Positions 34,873-63,181 of a DNA stretch of 64,000 nucleotides are shown here, piece after piece. The position numbers and the translations under genes were made by a program. The notes under the pieces are model-generated. The model ran no database searches and had not been told where the DNA came from. It saw nothing but the letters and a program-made list of their open reading frames with translations. Every line of letters starts with the position of its first letter. Position 1 is the first letter of the stretch. The DNA comes from Phallusia mammillata (lineage: Eukaryota > Chordata > Ascidiacea > Phlebobranchia > Ascidiidae), in the NCBI GenBank assembly GCA_003260075.1, contig QLIY01000084.1, positions 168,420 to 232,419 on the forward strand, read 5' to 3'.

Positions 34873-37800
34873 TCAGTGTAGACTGGGTGATGCAAAATAC
34901 GACGTTTCCTTCCGTTTTCCCCTGCCAAAGCTACAAACGAAACAAGAAAACACCGCGATTAGTGGGTCATGCATGTTATAAGAGGTAGAGCAGGAAAGTC
35001 ATGCAATTAGGCAAGTCATTTTTTACACAATGGGACCGAAAAGTTTGGTCATAGGTGAACGTTTTGTATGAGTTCGTTTTGTGGTGCTTGACGCTTTTCT
35101 GAGTTAAAAACAAAAACGTTTTTGATCTGTTACGTCTTGGACAATTAGAATGCCTATATTTCAAAGAAATGTCTTTAATTTTGGCTTCCTTTTCTATTTT
35201 GTCTCATTTACAAATGCATATTTTTACTCACCCTACATTTTAAGGAACAAATCTTATTCAAAACATGAAGCAAGGCATTTTAAAGCAATATCACTGCTCA
35301 ATGAAGTAGCTGACTTATCTTACTGTGAAGGTTTAACATTTTTTCACTTCAATCATTTGACATTGTAATTAAAAGAATAAGCTTGTTAAATCGATGTTGA
35401 AAAAACAGGGAGCATAATTAACTTACGGAGTTCCACCCAAATACTTCTTTGCTCTTTCAGCCAGAGAACTGCTTGAAGGAGTTTTTCTTGGTGATCCAAG
35501 TGGACCTAGTAAACTTTCTGGTGCTGGATTAAAAATAAAACAATTTTAGGGTTAACATCTTGGTAGGAAGTCGAGCATTGCACAACTTATTGAGCTAGAT
35601 TTAATACAACACAGTAGTCAGTTTAAATGTTAGCTGTCATGCTTATCCACAAGTACAACATACATATTTGTTAGCAATGGGTATTTAGATTAACAATGCA
35701 ACATGCAAAGATGACCACAAACAGCCAACTTAATATTTCAGCAGTCATCTGCAGTTTTTTGGTTAGTATTTGGCAGTTGTTTTGCCCCTGTTTACAAACT
35801 CACTACTAGGTTTTCATGTTTAACCCCCAACTTTTATTGTTGCTATTCACAAGGCTGGAGTCGGGGACATTTTTAGGCGATTACGAGTAATGATTAATTA
35901 AAACTGCCTGACTGTGGATCTTTTATTTATTTGGATTATTGAAAAATAAAAAAACATTTAAAAATTAAACATTTAAACCCTGTTTATATTTTTTATCAGA
36001 TATTTAACCTATTATTATTATTGACTAATTCTTTTTAGCAGTATGCCAAAAGACCCTATCAAATCAATTGTATTTGAATAGAAAAATTGTATGTTATAAC
36101 CAACAAGCAGGAGTCGGAAATTTAAAATTAATAGGAGTTGGAGCTTCAGACTATTTTCCTTGCCCTGGTTAATACTATTTCATGCAGTAGTATTACAATG
36201 ACCATGCAATATGTTTTTAGACGATCACAGAATGTTTGCAATTGTACTGACACAACAAGTGACATCTACCTTTCATAGAAGATTTAATTCTTAATTCGTC
36301 ACTTTCTGTATTAATTGGATAAAATCAAAAGATCAGTAAAGAAAAAAGTAAATAAAGCTTTGCAAAAAATATTATTTGAAACGAAAAATTCCAAGCGCGT
36401 TAAAATATACCTTTGTAGGTTTCTGGGGTGTTTGTAACATTTCTGTTTTTGCGTGGGGTCTCCACTGTATCCATCATTGATTTCTCTAATGATTTGGCAT
36501 AAAAGTCGGCAGGCAGCAACAAAAGTTTTGTCAGAACCTTTTCTTGATCAATAGCTGCATTCTAAGAAAAATAAATTTGAAATAATTCAATCATTGACCC
36601 AAAATTTTGTTTGGTGTTGTTTTTGAAACACATCTTAACTTTGTTTTATAATAATATCAAGTTTCAGAAAGCTGTATTTCAGACCCAAATACGACTAAAA
36701 TAGAAATAATGCACATATATGAGCGTGCAACAGATTTTTTAGATGTATTTGAGTTAGGCCCCAAAAAGGAGACCACTGCTTTAAACTATTATACTTGCTT
36801 GAAACCCTAAGTCTTAAATCTTGATCTCACCTGCAAATCAGCCATAGCCGGTTCAGGAGAACTGTACCCAACAACAGACGGGCCGATAGCTTTGGCAACA
36901 GCTTCAACTGACATACGAGTTTCTTTAGTCTCTGCAACTCGTTGAAAGTGAAGAATCAAAAACATGAGTGTGTCCCGATTTGCAGGTGGAAGTTCATTTA
37001 AGATTTGATACATAGAAGAATCGTCATCCTATAACACAGCAGAAGAAAAAATATGTGCAAAGCCCAGTAAATTGTATTTGTTTTGTGAGATGTTTCAAAG
37101 TTAAGTGTTGTCAATGAGTTCTTTCCAATTCCGTCGGTTCTAGCATCATTGAATTTGTACCGCAAGTGATATGGCATTCACTGCATGTTTAATTTGGTCT
37201 ACGTATTGCTGTCTTGCCTTGCTCTCTTGCCATGGGGTCATCCATGTTGGCACAAATATCTCAAAGTTTCAGGGTGTCAGTTGTGTCCATAATGTTTTAG
37301 GCATTGTTTTTCTACACTACTAATGACTTGCTGTGGTATATTTAGTTCTTTTCCATTATTGCAAATATTACATAAATTTTGCCTAACACCAGTAAATTTT
37401 ATGAAGTTTCATACCTGCAATGCTGCTTCTATAAACCTTGGACGCAGTTCAAATGTCACAATGGGCTGTTTTAGAGTAACCCTCAAGAAATCTTTTACAA
37501 GGGAGCAAAGGGCATGGATGTCATTCACCTAAAGGAAATTTGTACATAATTGAATTTAAACAGTTTACTTGATTGAGCTAAGTGAAATTAATACACCTAC
37601 CTCCTGTAGTTTGGGTATAGATCTACCCTTGAATTTTTCTCTAAGCTCCTTGACCACCCGCAGCATACCTGGCACACGATACAAACCTACTTCACTTAAG
37701 CCACGTCGCTCAATCTCCTGTACTGTGTGATATATAATTGGTGGAATCTTTGGCGATTCATCTGAGGCAAGATAGTCCTCAATTGTGTTCTGGAAAAAAA

Positions 37801-40295
37801 TGATTGTCAAAAAAAGAGTAGAGACAACTTGTTTTTGAGCAGTATAAACATTTTAGGTGTAAAAATTGCGAACAAAAGGGTAGAAAAGATTTGACATGCT
37901 TTTTCGCCGTTTGTAGATGAAGGTGAGCCAGGAGATGGTTCACATGGAAAAGATTTTATATCATCTTCGCATTCAGGGTGAGCCACAAGTCGACATTCCA
38001 CACACTTAACAGCCTTTTTTCCAAACTGAATGCGCTTTCCACACTGCAAGAAACATATTGTTGATTGCTGGTGTTTATGTAGCACAAAACAATAAAAAGT
38101 ACAGTACTGGTTTGCAAGTTTCTTTGGTGATCACACAAGGCTTTGTTTGAAGATTGTGCTTTCTTCCTGTTTTCTGTAAATAATATTAATATTTTTAAGG
38201 CAGATTCATTGTTATGCTTTTACTGCATGGTTACCTAAGACCCAACCAAGCATCCCAAATATACAGGAACACTATTGGTTTAGAATGAGATCTGGTATAA
38301 GTAATCATAGCACACGAGGCTCATTAAAGGTGTGATACCAAAACAAGCCGTGAGATGGTGAGATGCAACCCACAACAGGAGTCTTTCTGGAAGTTGTGTT
38401 CTACCAACTGAGCTACATAAGACCCAGCGGTAAATCAGCCAAAAGTCGCCTCACAAACAATGTTTGCCTACCTTGTATGCTGCACATGTCAGTTTCGTAG
38501 TAGGTGTTTATGATGTGACTTACGTTTTAGAGACACACAAATATGTTCTACATACCTTTGGTTGCACTGGAGCACTTGGCCAGAATGTTTCTACTTCACT
38601 GCTTTGTGTCTCTGATTCAGATGCAGCTAAAGATATTGCAAAGTAGTAAGATAATAGATTTTGCTTGTCATGTTTTTGGGCAAATAAACTTACTTGCACT
38701 CTTTCTGCGGTGTTCTCTGGAGGGCCTACGCCTTCCCTGGTGGGGATTAGGCCTGCTAAAACTCTTTTCTAACTTTTCAATGCACATAGTAGCTGGACCA
38801 TCAACAGTACAGCGCAGTGATTCGTTTGCACCCTGAGGACCAACATAAGCATATTTTATTATTTGGGTTGGTTATTATTATATGATACATGCATTTTTAG
38901 AAGGGGTTACATACCAACACAAAGCTTTGGTCATTGTCAAGAGCATTGTGGTAACTATCACTGTGAGCAGCAGCACTTCTTGGTGCAGGCTATGAAGACA
39001 ACATGCATTAAATATTTGCCAAAGACATGCATCGTATTTTCAAGAAGCAAAAAAGAAACATTATGAGCATGTTTGAACTTGTTTTTACTGTCTTTTTAAT
39101 AATGTTTGCATTAAATGTAAAAGCACATGCATTAAAACCAGTATTGGCAACAAAAAAGTGCGAAAACAACATGTAGCATTTTGCAAAATATAGTGCTAAA
39201 AGATGCTAATACAACTTTAATATATATACATTTAAGCAAATTCCATGCATTAAAGTGCAACTTTATAGGTACATGCACAAAACTTACAGCATCACTTCTG
39301 AACCTCTTTGGCATTGTTTCGTCATCGTTCTCAAAAGCACGCTGTCAAAAAACAGAATTATTTATCATACCGTAATAATGGAAAGCCACATCTACAAAAA
39401 AACTTGTTACTCACTCTTGCTGCCATTCTGCCTCTTTTCCACTTTTTTCCATTTCTTAACAAGGAGCCATCTAAGTCATCTTCAGTCACATCAAATGAAA
39501 TATCAGAATAATCAGACAACATTGAGCCTGTCTCATCAATTGGGTCAAGTTTTCTATACGCTCCTTTCATACCACTTCTAGGAGACTGAAAACGACTGCA
39601 GAAAACCACAAAGTGTGAAAAAAAGAGGAAGATCTGGGATATGTTTAAAAAAACGATAAAATCTGTATACCTTGCATTTAAAAAGTCTAGCTTTCTTTGT
39701 TGTTCTTCACTAAGTGTTGCAGTAGAAGATGAATCTGACAGCAACAGCTCACGAACCAGCATGATTTGGTGGTCCTGGGAGTAACAAATCATAACACCTT
39801 CATGAGTAAAATGAAATACACAAATAAAAGTCGAAATAAAATCTTACCAAGTCATCTCTATCCAGCTCAGCTTTTTGTCGTCCCTGCATTTCCACTTCAA
39901 TTTGTCGTCTGGCATGTTTGAGTTTAATGAAAAGTGCATTCTTCTCAGCTTCACTCTGTGTGAAACATTATGATAAGATGTGATATATAACAAAGGTAGG
40001 TTATACACCAAAGATTTGTATGCATACTTTTGTAAGTCTTTCCTGTAACTCCATGCATCTCTGTTCTGCTACCTGCCACTTCTGACGACATTGTTCAAAA
40101 TGTCTGGCAAATTGAAGGAACTCTAAAATACAACAAATTAAAAGAAAAATATGTAACAAAAAAACTTGCTCAACAAGCAATACCTTTCTCACAGCTTCCT
40201 TCAACTAGGGTGCTGTAAGCTCGGACAATTTCATCAAATTGATTCACCAATGACAGCTTACAAAAAGCTTTGTCAGAAACAGACTTTATCGGCAT
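34873..40295 (-). CDS. RACGAP1: Rac GTPase-activating protein 1 (MgcRacGAP/Cyk4), centralspindlin subunit
   Basis: Centralspindlin partner of KIF23; activates the RhoGEF ECT2 at the midzone (family knowledge). The start [16 protein letters not shown] lies at 40295, just after an AG acceptor-like site. A coiled-coil N-terminus includes [32 protein letters not shown] and [14 protein letters not shown], then [22 protein letters not shown]1 domain follows: [19 protein letters not shown], then AHPEC. The RhoGAP domain has [20 protein letters not shown] with the arginine finger in GLYRVPG, then [16 protein letters not shown] and [18 protein letters not shown]. The tail matches the family: [20 protein letters not shown], then [10 protein letters not shown] and YFASPSLH before TGA. 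H3.3 lies 345 bp upstream on the same strand. Confidence 0.95.
38352..38428 (-). repeat. tRNA-derived sequence (SINE head or tRNA pseudogene) in a RACGAP1 intron
   Basis: The minus strand reads GTAGCTCAGTTGGTAGAAC, a near-canonical tRNA D-arm/A box, then an anticodon-arm-like stretch. It then reads GTGGGTTGCATCTCAC, where a normal T-arm would read GGTTCGAATCC. The acceptor stem does not pair, so it is not a working tRNA. It may be the head of a tRNA-derived SINE whose body runs toward 38215. Confidence 0.55.
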
Positions 40296-40640
40296 TTTAT
40301 CCCTACAGTTTCCTAACACTAAAACATTGTGAAAGAAAAATACAAGTGAGTTACCGAGTTGAAAAGATATTGTACAACATAGATCTGAACGAAAGTGAAA
40401 GCACAAAAAGTGGAATTTGTTTTCAAACATGGTATCTTGTGCTTATTCAAAAAGTGTAGAAATGAAACAATAAAATATAATGAAATGAGGTAACTAGTAC
40501 TAATATCCAAGTAATAAAGCATCAATCAGGGGGTTCCACACCCTTAAATGTTCATTAAATCTAAATGTATTCAAAGTTGCAGTCTCTGCACACTAATAAT
40601 GAGTATGTACATGTGAGATAAAATTAGTTCGAGAGTCAAA

Positions 40641-45330
<4,690 letters not shown>

Positions 45331-45358
45331 AAAATTTACCTGTAATTTTAAACTACTA

Positions 45359-45364
45359 AATAAA
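45359..45364 (+). terminator. AATAAA polyadenylation signal of CCDC89
   Basis: AATAAA 29 bp after the CCDC89 stop codon. Confidence 0.6.
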
Positions 45365-46371
45365 CATGCTGTGCTTGAAACCAAGACATCACTGTGTACT
45401 ATTTTACCTGTTTTTGTGCATTAATCCACTGCCATTGAATATAGGCAACCAATACCTGTTTGCAATGTACCAATATGTATTTAAAATTAAAATACTGTAC
45501 CACTTTATTATTGCTGATTGTTCAATTTTTCATTACCAATTTACATGGATATGCCAATACAATATTTTGTTGAATTAGATTTATACTTTTTAATGCAATT
45601 CGCCAACACAGGTTTTTGGAATTTATTTTTTCTACAACACCAGGGTGAATGCAATTGTGTGTAAGTCACTTTTTTCAGGCAGCGCATGTAAAACATTAGA
45701 AGGCTGAAGCAAGCACTTGAACACTCCACACACAACACATGGGTAATCAACTTTTTCAGTGAATGAAAGTTCGTTTTTGATACCAACACACAAGTAATAG
45801 TAATTCAAGAAAAAATCACATTATAAAAGCTCAGACAAAAATAAGCAGAGTTATGAAAATTATAAATAAAAACAACCATTTTTATCTAATTGAGACAGGC
45901 TGCAATACATTATAGGGTATCTGCAATTCATTTACAAAAGTGTTTTTGCTATTTGCTAACACCTGTCATTACTTTCACCACACAGGGATTGAGCAAGGCA
46001 CAGATATTAGAACTTGATTTGCACAATGACATGTTGAGATTGATTATGCTCAGCATGGAAAAACAATTAGGCTTTGCTTACATGCAGTTTCAAAACACAA
46101 CACACAAAGTAAAAACAGTTGCTCTCGTCCACTTGATAACCATAAATATTTGATGTACAAGGCATCATTTTTATCAAATGGCAAATTCACTGGACACTCT
46201 CGATGTTACAAGCATTTGTTAACACCTGATGCCCCCCCCCCCTACAAGGCATCATTTTTATCAAATGGCAAATTCACTGGACACTCTCGAAGCATTTGTT
46301 AACACCTGATGGTGTTTGTCTGCCTGATATGAAGCCCACTGTAAAGGTTGACAAGTTTTTGAGGCAGGTTA
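45365..46371. other. Tail-to-tail spacer between CCDC89 and the DPP8/9 gene
   Basis: Contains the 3' UTR of the peptidase gene on the minus strand, a possible orphan exon at 45986-46108, and a poly-C join at about 46231-46241. Around that join CAAGGCATCATTTTTATCAA is doubled. No complete gene was seen. Confidence 0.45.
45986..46108 (+). other. Possible orphan exon, 41 codons, unrecognised
   Basis: CACACAG|GGATTGAGC at the left and CACAAA|GTAAAA at the right bracket exactly 123 nt, open in phase 0. The translation starts GLSKAQILELDLHNDM and continues with LRLIMLSMEKQLGFAYMQ. Composition is coding-like, with an amphipathic helix pattern. No neighbouring exon was found. It could be an exon of an undetected gene, a relic, or chance. 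Confidence 0.25.
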
Positions 46372-58947
<12,576 letters not shown>

Positions 58948-60728
58948 ACTCCGATTCAAACACACACAAGGTTGTTTTCTAATTCACTGACAGTTTAGCA
59001 TGCTTTAAACAATTGCAAATAGCCTTAAAAACAAGGTTTATGTTGGCAAACAGGACAATGAAATTAAGAATTTTTTTTATTTCAACTGCTTTTACAAAAT
59101 GATGCTGAATGACGGTAGTATTGAAATAACATTTGTATTAAAAAACATCAGACCTAGTCATTAATTATATGAAACGTGCAATTTTCTGGTAAAATATTAT
59201 TCATAGTCGATATGCTCATATGCATAGTTTGCATACTAATGACAATTAATATTTAACATTTACAGTTAATATGTTAAAGTTAAAGCAAACTCAACTCAAC
59301 ACGTTGTACAAGATCATCACACACAGTCTTTCACAAGGTTTTATTTAGGAAGTTTCGATTCCTATGTTGGTGATCATGAACGCCGGCAGCCCGGCACAGC
59401 ACTCTTTCTGGGCCCGGTGGAAAACGTTAGCTGTGTTTAAATAAAAAACGTAAGCTTTGCAGTTGATTTCGCAAAATGACGACTATCAAACACTCTCGAG
59501 CCCCCCCCCCGCCTTAAAAACAAGGTTTATGTTGGCAAACAGGACAATGAAATTAAGATTTTTTATATTTCAACTGCTTTTACAAAATGATGCTAAATGA
59601 CGGTAGTATTGAAATAACATTTCTATTTAAAAACATCAGACCTAGACATTAATTATATGAAACGTGCAATTTTCTAGTAAAATATTATTCATAGTCTATG
59701 CTCATATGCATAGTTTGCATACTAATGACATATGACAATTAATATTTAACATTTACAGTCAATATGTTAAAGTTAAGCAAACTCAACTCAACACGTTGTA
59801 CAAGATCATCACACACAGTCTTTCACAAGGTTTTTGTTAGGAAGTTTCGATTCCTATATTTCTGATCATGAACGCCGGCAGCCCGGCGGAAAACGTTAGC
59901 TGTGTTTAAATAAAAAACGTAAGCGTTGCAGTTGATTTCGCAAAATGACGACTATGAAACACTCTCGACTCTCGAGTAATAACTCTGAAAAGCCGGGAAT
60001 CCGTACGCGCGATGTTCACACTTCATTCATACTTTCATTAGTATTCAATTTACGCACACGCACGCAGTATGCAACATTCATTTGCACATTTTTATGAATG
60101 GCGTCCCCGCGTGTTTGAAAAAATGTCACGCAACTTTATTTCAAAATGTGTCCATGCGCAAAATACAATAAAATTTAAATTCTATTTATTTATTTTTAAT
60201 TCTATTTAAATTCTAATTCTATAAATTCTACGGTTTTCTTATACCTTAGCCTATTAAAAAAATAATAGATGTTTTAATTGCATTCCAAGTGATTTCTATT
60301 GCAGAAAAACTCAGCCACCCATGACCGGCATTAAAAACAAAACTTGAACGTAAATGTCTTCCTTGGAAATATTCTGTGAATTATTAAATGTGTGTGGAAA
60401 ACTGTTTATTACCATTGCAAAGGGGTGAATTATCAGAGAGAGAGATAATGTATGTCTCCTATATACGAGAAAACTACTAAATATTTCATTGAGGTTCAGT
60501 AAAAAAACTGAAATTATGCAAACAATCATTTGATTTAATTACATTTTTCTTAATTTTGTTTTATTTCAAAAGGGGTACCAACGGAAAAATCAGAACACAA
60601 AGTGAAAACTTTATGAATTGTTGTTATAAAGTTGCTAAGTTTTTTTTCATCAAGCTTAAATGGATATTAGTTTAGTGTTGTTTATGTGTACAGAAATATT
60701 TTGTGGGGTATAAAATATAAATACAACA
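58948..60728. other. Divergent spacer between DPP8/9 and BAG1, with poly-C-joined double copy
   Basis: About 59022-59500 is repeated at 59512-59990 (CCTTAAAAACAAGGTTTATG starts both), with poly-C at about 59501-59510. The copies differ by substitutions and indels. The GC-richer part, about 59380-60120, with GAACGCCGGCAGCCCGGC, is the likely DPP8/9 promoter. From 60150 to 60728 it is AT-rich and should hold the BAG1 promoter. Confidence 0.55.
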
Positions 60729-61289
60729 ATGGATTTTACCCTAACCCTGATAAGTGGATCAAAAAGACATAAGTTGTCAGCTGACCCAAATTGGAGCCTT
60801 TATCACCTAAAATCTAAAATACAAGAAATATTTAAAATCAACGAAGAGGACCAAACCCTCATCTGTAAAGGAATAACAATAAAGAATGAAAATGACAAAC
60901 TTCTATCAGAAACAAATTTAAAAAGTGGAAGCAAGGTTATGGTTATTGGAAGGCGCCATGATGAAAAGGAACAAAAGTGTTTGAAGGTTTTAAAGGAAAT
61001 AAGAAAAACTGCTGATATAGAATCCAATCAATGTGAAAATTTAAAAACTGAATTGGATAGTTTGTTAAAAGGCTTCATAACAAATGAATGCCAGGACCAA
61101 GCTATGAAAGATATCAAAAAACGCATTTACAACTGTTCACACAAACTTATGAAAACATTGGAGTCAGTTGATGAAATAATTTTGGATGAATCCTTTAAAG
61201 ATGCTCGCCTGGAAAGAAAGACATTAGTCAACAAGATACAGAAGTACTTGGATATTTCAGAAACAATGTTAGAAAATCTAAATGACTAA
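60729..61289 (+). CDS. BAG1: BAG1-like co-chaperone (ubiquitin-like plus BAG domain), intronless
   Basis: BAG-domain proteins bind the HSP70 ATPase domain and act as nucleotide-exchange factors; the ubiquitin-like domain links to the proteasome (family knowledge). 186 codons in a single exon. Residues 1-80 are a ubiquitin-like fold: MDFTLTLISGSKRHKLSA, then EDQTLICKGITIKNENDKLL and LKSGSKVMVIGRR. Residues about 85-180 are a BAG domain ending LDESFKDARLERKTLVNKIQ, close to the human BAG1 [20 protein letters not shown]. The ATG follows ATACAACA. An ATTAAA at 61342-61347 could serve as poly-A signal. An intronless gene among intron-rich neighbours suggests a retrocopy that stayed open, or intron loss. 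Confidence 0.9.
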   Translation: MDFTLTLISGSKRHKLSADPNWSLYHLKSKIQEIFKINEEDQTLICKGITIKNENDKLLSETNLKSGSKVMVIGRRHDEKEQKCLKVLKEIRKTADIESNQCENLKTELDSLLKGFITNECQDQAMKDIKKRIYNCSHKLMKTLESVDEIILDESFKDARLERKTLVNKIQKYLDISETMLENLND

Positions 61290-61963
61290 TATATTTATTG
61301 TTGATGTATTTGTTCCAGTATGTTGCTATTATTGTTACCAAATTAAAATTGTATGCACTTATTTTGGTGTGGCAAAGTACAACTACCAGAACTATGTATC
61401 TAATGGTTAATTCCACTAGGCCTAATCGGTACTAGGCTTAAATAATCATGCTATTAAAAGTACAAACTATGCAAATCTGATTCCATTCAGACATTGTTTG
61501 AAGTTTGTCCTATTTAATGTTCCAATTTACAGGAAAGAAGGGTAAATAGTTGCAAAATAGAGTACAACACAACAATCGCAACCAATAAATAGCAAATTCT
61601 ACAAGCTGCCCAAATTTCAGGTACTTCCAACACTGTTGAAAAACCTAACCGTTTTAGGGGGCTAGTGGTATAAATACTAGAGTTATAGGGTTAAATATTA
61701 GAGCACAGCAATTAGCTCCTATAAATGAAAAAAATCTACGACCTAGCCAAATTTCATCCAATTCGGGTTGAGTTTATTTCGCTCGGTGAAAAAATCGTAG
61801 TGACACAATTGCACTAAAAAAGTTACCTTGCCGGAGATATAGCTGCGCAACGTTGAGATGCGACAAGTAGATGACCCCCCCCCCACAGTTGGTGGAGAGA
61901 TGAGAAACGCGCTGCAGCTACACCGTTATTATCAGCGATATCTGACGGGGACTCACATTAGAT
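61290..61963. other. Spacer with a dispersed repeat carrying TTTTAGGGGGCTAG
   Basis: From about 61640 the sequence has CCGTTTTAGGGGGCTAGTGG and CAAATTTCATCCAATTCGGG. These match, inverted or direct, words at 3581-3640 and 54958-54980, so it is a dispersed repeat. A poly-C run lies at 61876-61884. No gene was seen. Confidence 0.5.
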
Positions 61964-62384
61964 CCGCGGTTCTCAAACTGGGGTCCGCGGTCCTTTAGGT
62001 TCATGTGAGGCAATTTTGGGGGACCGCAAGAAGATTGAAGTACTTCTATATTCTTATTTGGCGTCAGTTTGTGCCACTGAATAAGTGTAAATCAATAGTA
62101 AAATTGAAGATCGGCCGTCTACATTGCTTAAAAGTAACCTTTATTACTCGACAAAAATGCAATTGTTCGCGCACAATCGTTATGGTTTTTTTTATCTTGT
62201 TTGTGATGTTACAAGCTGTCTTTGGATCATTGTTACGTGTAATTTTGTACAACTGGCTAAAATCCTGCAATCAACTTCCGTTATGCTAAAATGCACATTC
62301 AGGCTAAGGACCGCGAGCCCTCGAAATGATTGCTAAGAGACCGTTTTAAAAAAAATATGAGTTTGAGAAGTTTGAGAACCACTG
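61964..62384. mobile_element. hAT-type MITE, 421 bp, with imperfect 8-bp TSD
   Basis: CGCGGTTCTCAAACTGGGGT (from 61965) and GTTTGAGAACCACTG (right end) are inverted. CATTAGAT (61956-61963) and CATTTGAT (62385-62392) are a 7/8 target duplication. Small ORFs inside are not convincing. Confidence 0.75.
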
Positions 62385-62581
62385 CATTTGATGATTCGAG
62401 GGTGAGGCTGGAGCATTGTTGTCGTCCATAGTTTTGTCAAATCTGCAAAACCGGAGAACACTTTTTAGCGAAGCTGTTATAGCCTGCTACTGACCACTAG
62501 TGCCTGGTTAGACCACACTTCCTGTCCAGAGCCAGACCTGAGAAGAGTAGACACAGAACATCGATCAATATAATCAAGCTT

Positions 62582-62652
62582 GGGCAGGAACTTGGCCGAA
62601 CGGTCTGGCGCGCCTGACCCATATACAGAAAAAAAAAAAAAAAAAATATGTA
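62582..62652 (+). mobile_element. 71-bp tRNA-derived retroposon with poly-A tail and 13-bp TSD
   Basis: TATAATCAAGCTT is duplicated exactly at 62569-62581 and 62653-62665. Between the copies lies GGGCAGGAACTTGGCCGAAC, then GGTCTGGCGCGCC, resembling the 5' part (D-arm/A box, TGGCCGA..GG) of a Leu/Ser-type tRNA. A run of about 18 A and TATGTA follow. Target duplication plus poly-A indicates LINE-mediated retroposition of a tRNA fragment. Confidence 0.75.
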
Positions 62653-62674
62653 TATAATCAAGCTTAAATCACAC

Positions 62675-63171
62675 GGGTGCATCCAATTCTAAAATATACA
62701 GGATCGCTTGGATCACTTGGATCGCTTGGTGCATTATTAACACAGCTTGGCGCACCTTTATAACACTTGGTGCACCTTTATATCGTTTGATTTACATTTA
62801 TATCGCCTGGTGCACCCTTATATCGCTTGGTGCACTTTTATGCCACTTGGCGTACCTTTATATCGCTAGGTAAAGGTGCGCGTAGTATTATACAGGTGCA
62901 CCAAGCAAAACAAAGTTGCACCTAACGATATAAAGTTGTACCGGACAAAATAAAGGTGCATCAAGTGGAATAAACGTGCACTAAGCGACATAAAGGTGCA
63001 CCAAGCGACATAAGGGTGAACCAAGCGATATAAATGTGCACCATGCGATATAAGGGTGAACCAAGCGATATAAATGTGCACCATGCTATATTAAGATGCA
63101 CCAAGTAATATCAAGGTGCACCAAAGGATATAAAGGTGCACCAAGCGATCCTGTATATTTTAGATGCACCG
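62675..63171. mobile_element. Foldback-type element: inverted arms made of a 20-bp tandem unit, 10-bp TSD
   Basis: The outer ends GGGTGCATC...TAAAATATACAGGATCGCTTGG and CCAAGCGATCCTGTATATTTTAGATGCACCG are inverted repeats (a 6-bp insert on the left). TAAATCACAC is duplicated at 62665-62674 and 63172-63181. The right arm (about 62890-63150) holds about 13 consecutive 20-bp units near GGTGCACCAAGCGATATAAA. The left arm (about 62700-62872) holds about 8 units in reverse orientation. A 40-bp pair of units is itself duplicated at about 63006-63085. No transposase. Foldback/TU-like elements have this architecture. Confidence 0.85.
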
Positions 63172-63181
63172 TAAATCACAC

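Noticed and set aside
35848-36173. Repeat with GGAGTCGG / TAGGAGTTGG words in a RACGAP1 intron
   Set aside because: Looks like an old dispersed repeat, but the ends could not be defined well enough to call an element.
62866-63084. ORF of repeated His/Leu/Tyr words
   Set aside because: It is a translation of the 20-bp tandem unit of the foldback element in one frame.
62675-63171. CRISPR array, because of evenly spaced repeats
   Set aside because: Units are contiguous 20-bp tandem copies without spacers, inverted about a centre, in a eukaryotic context.
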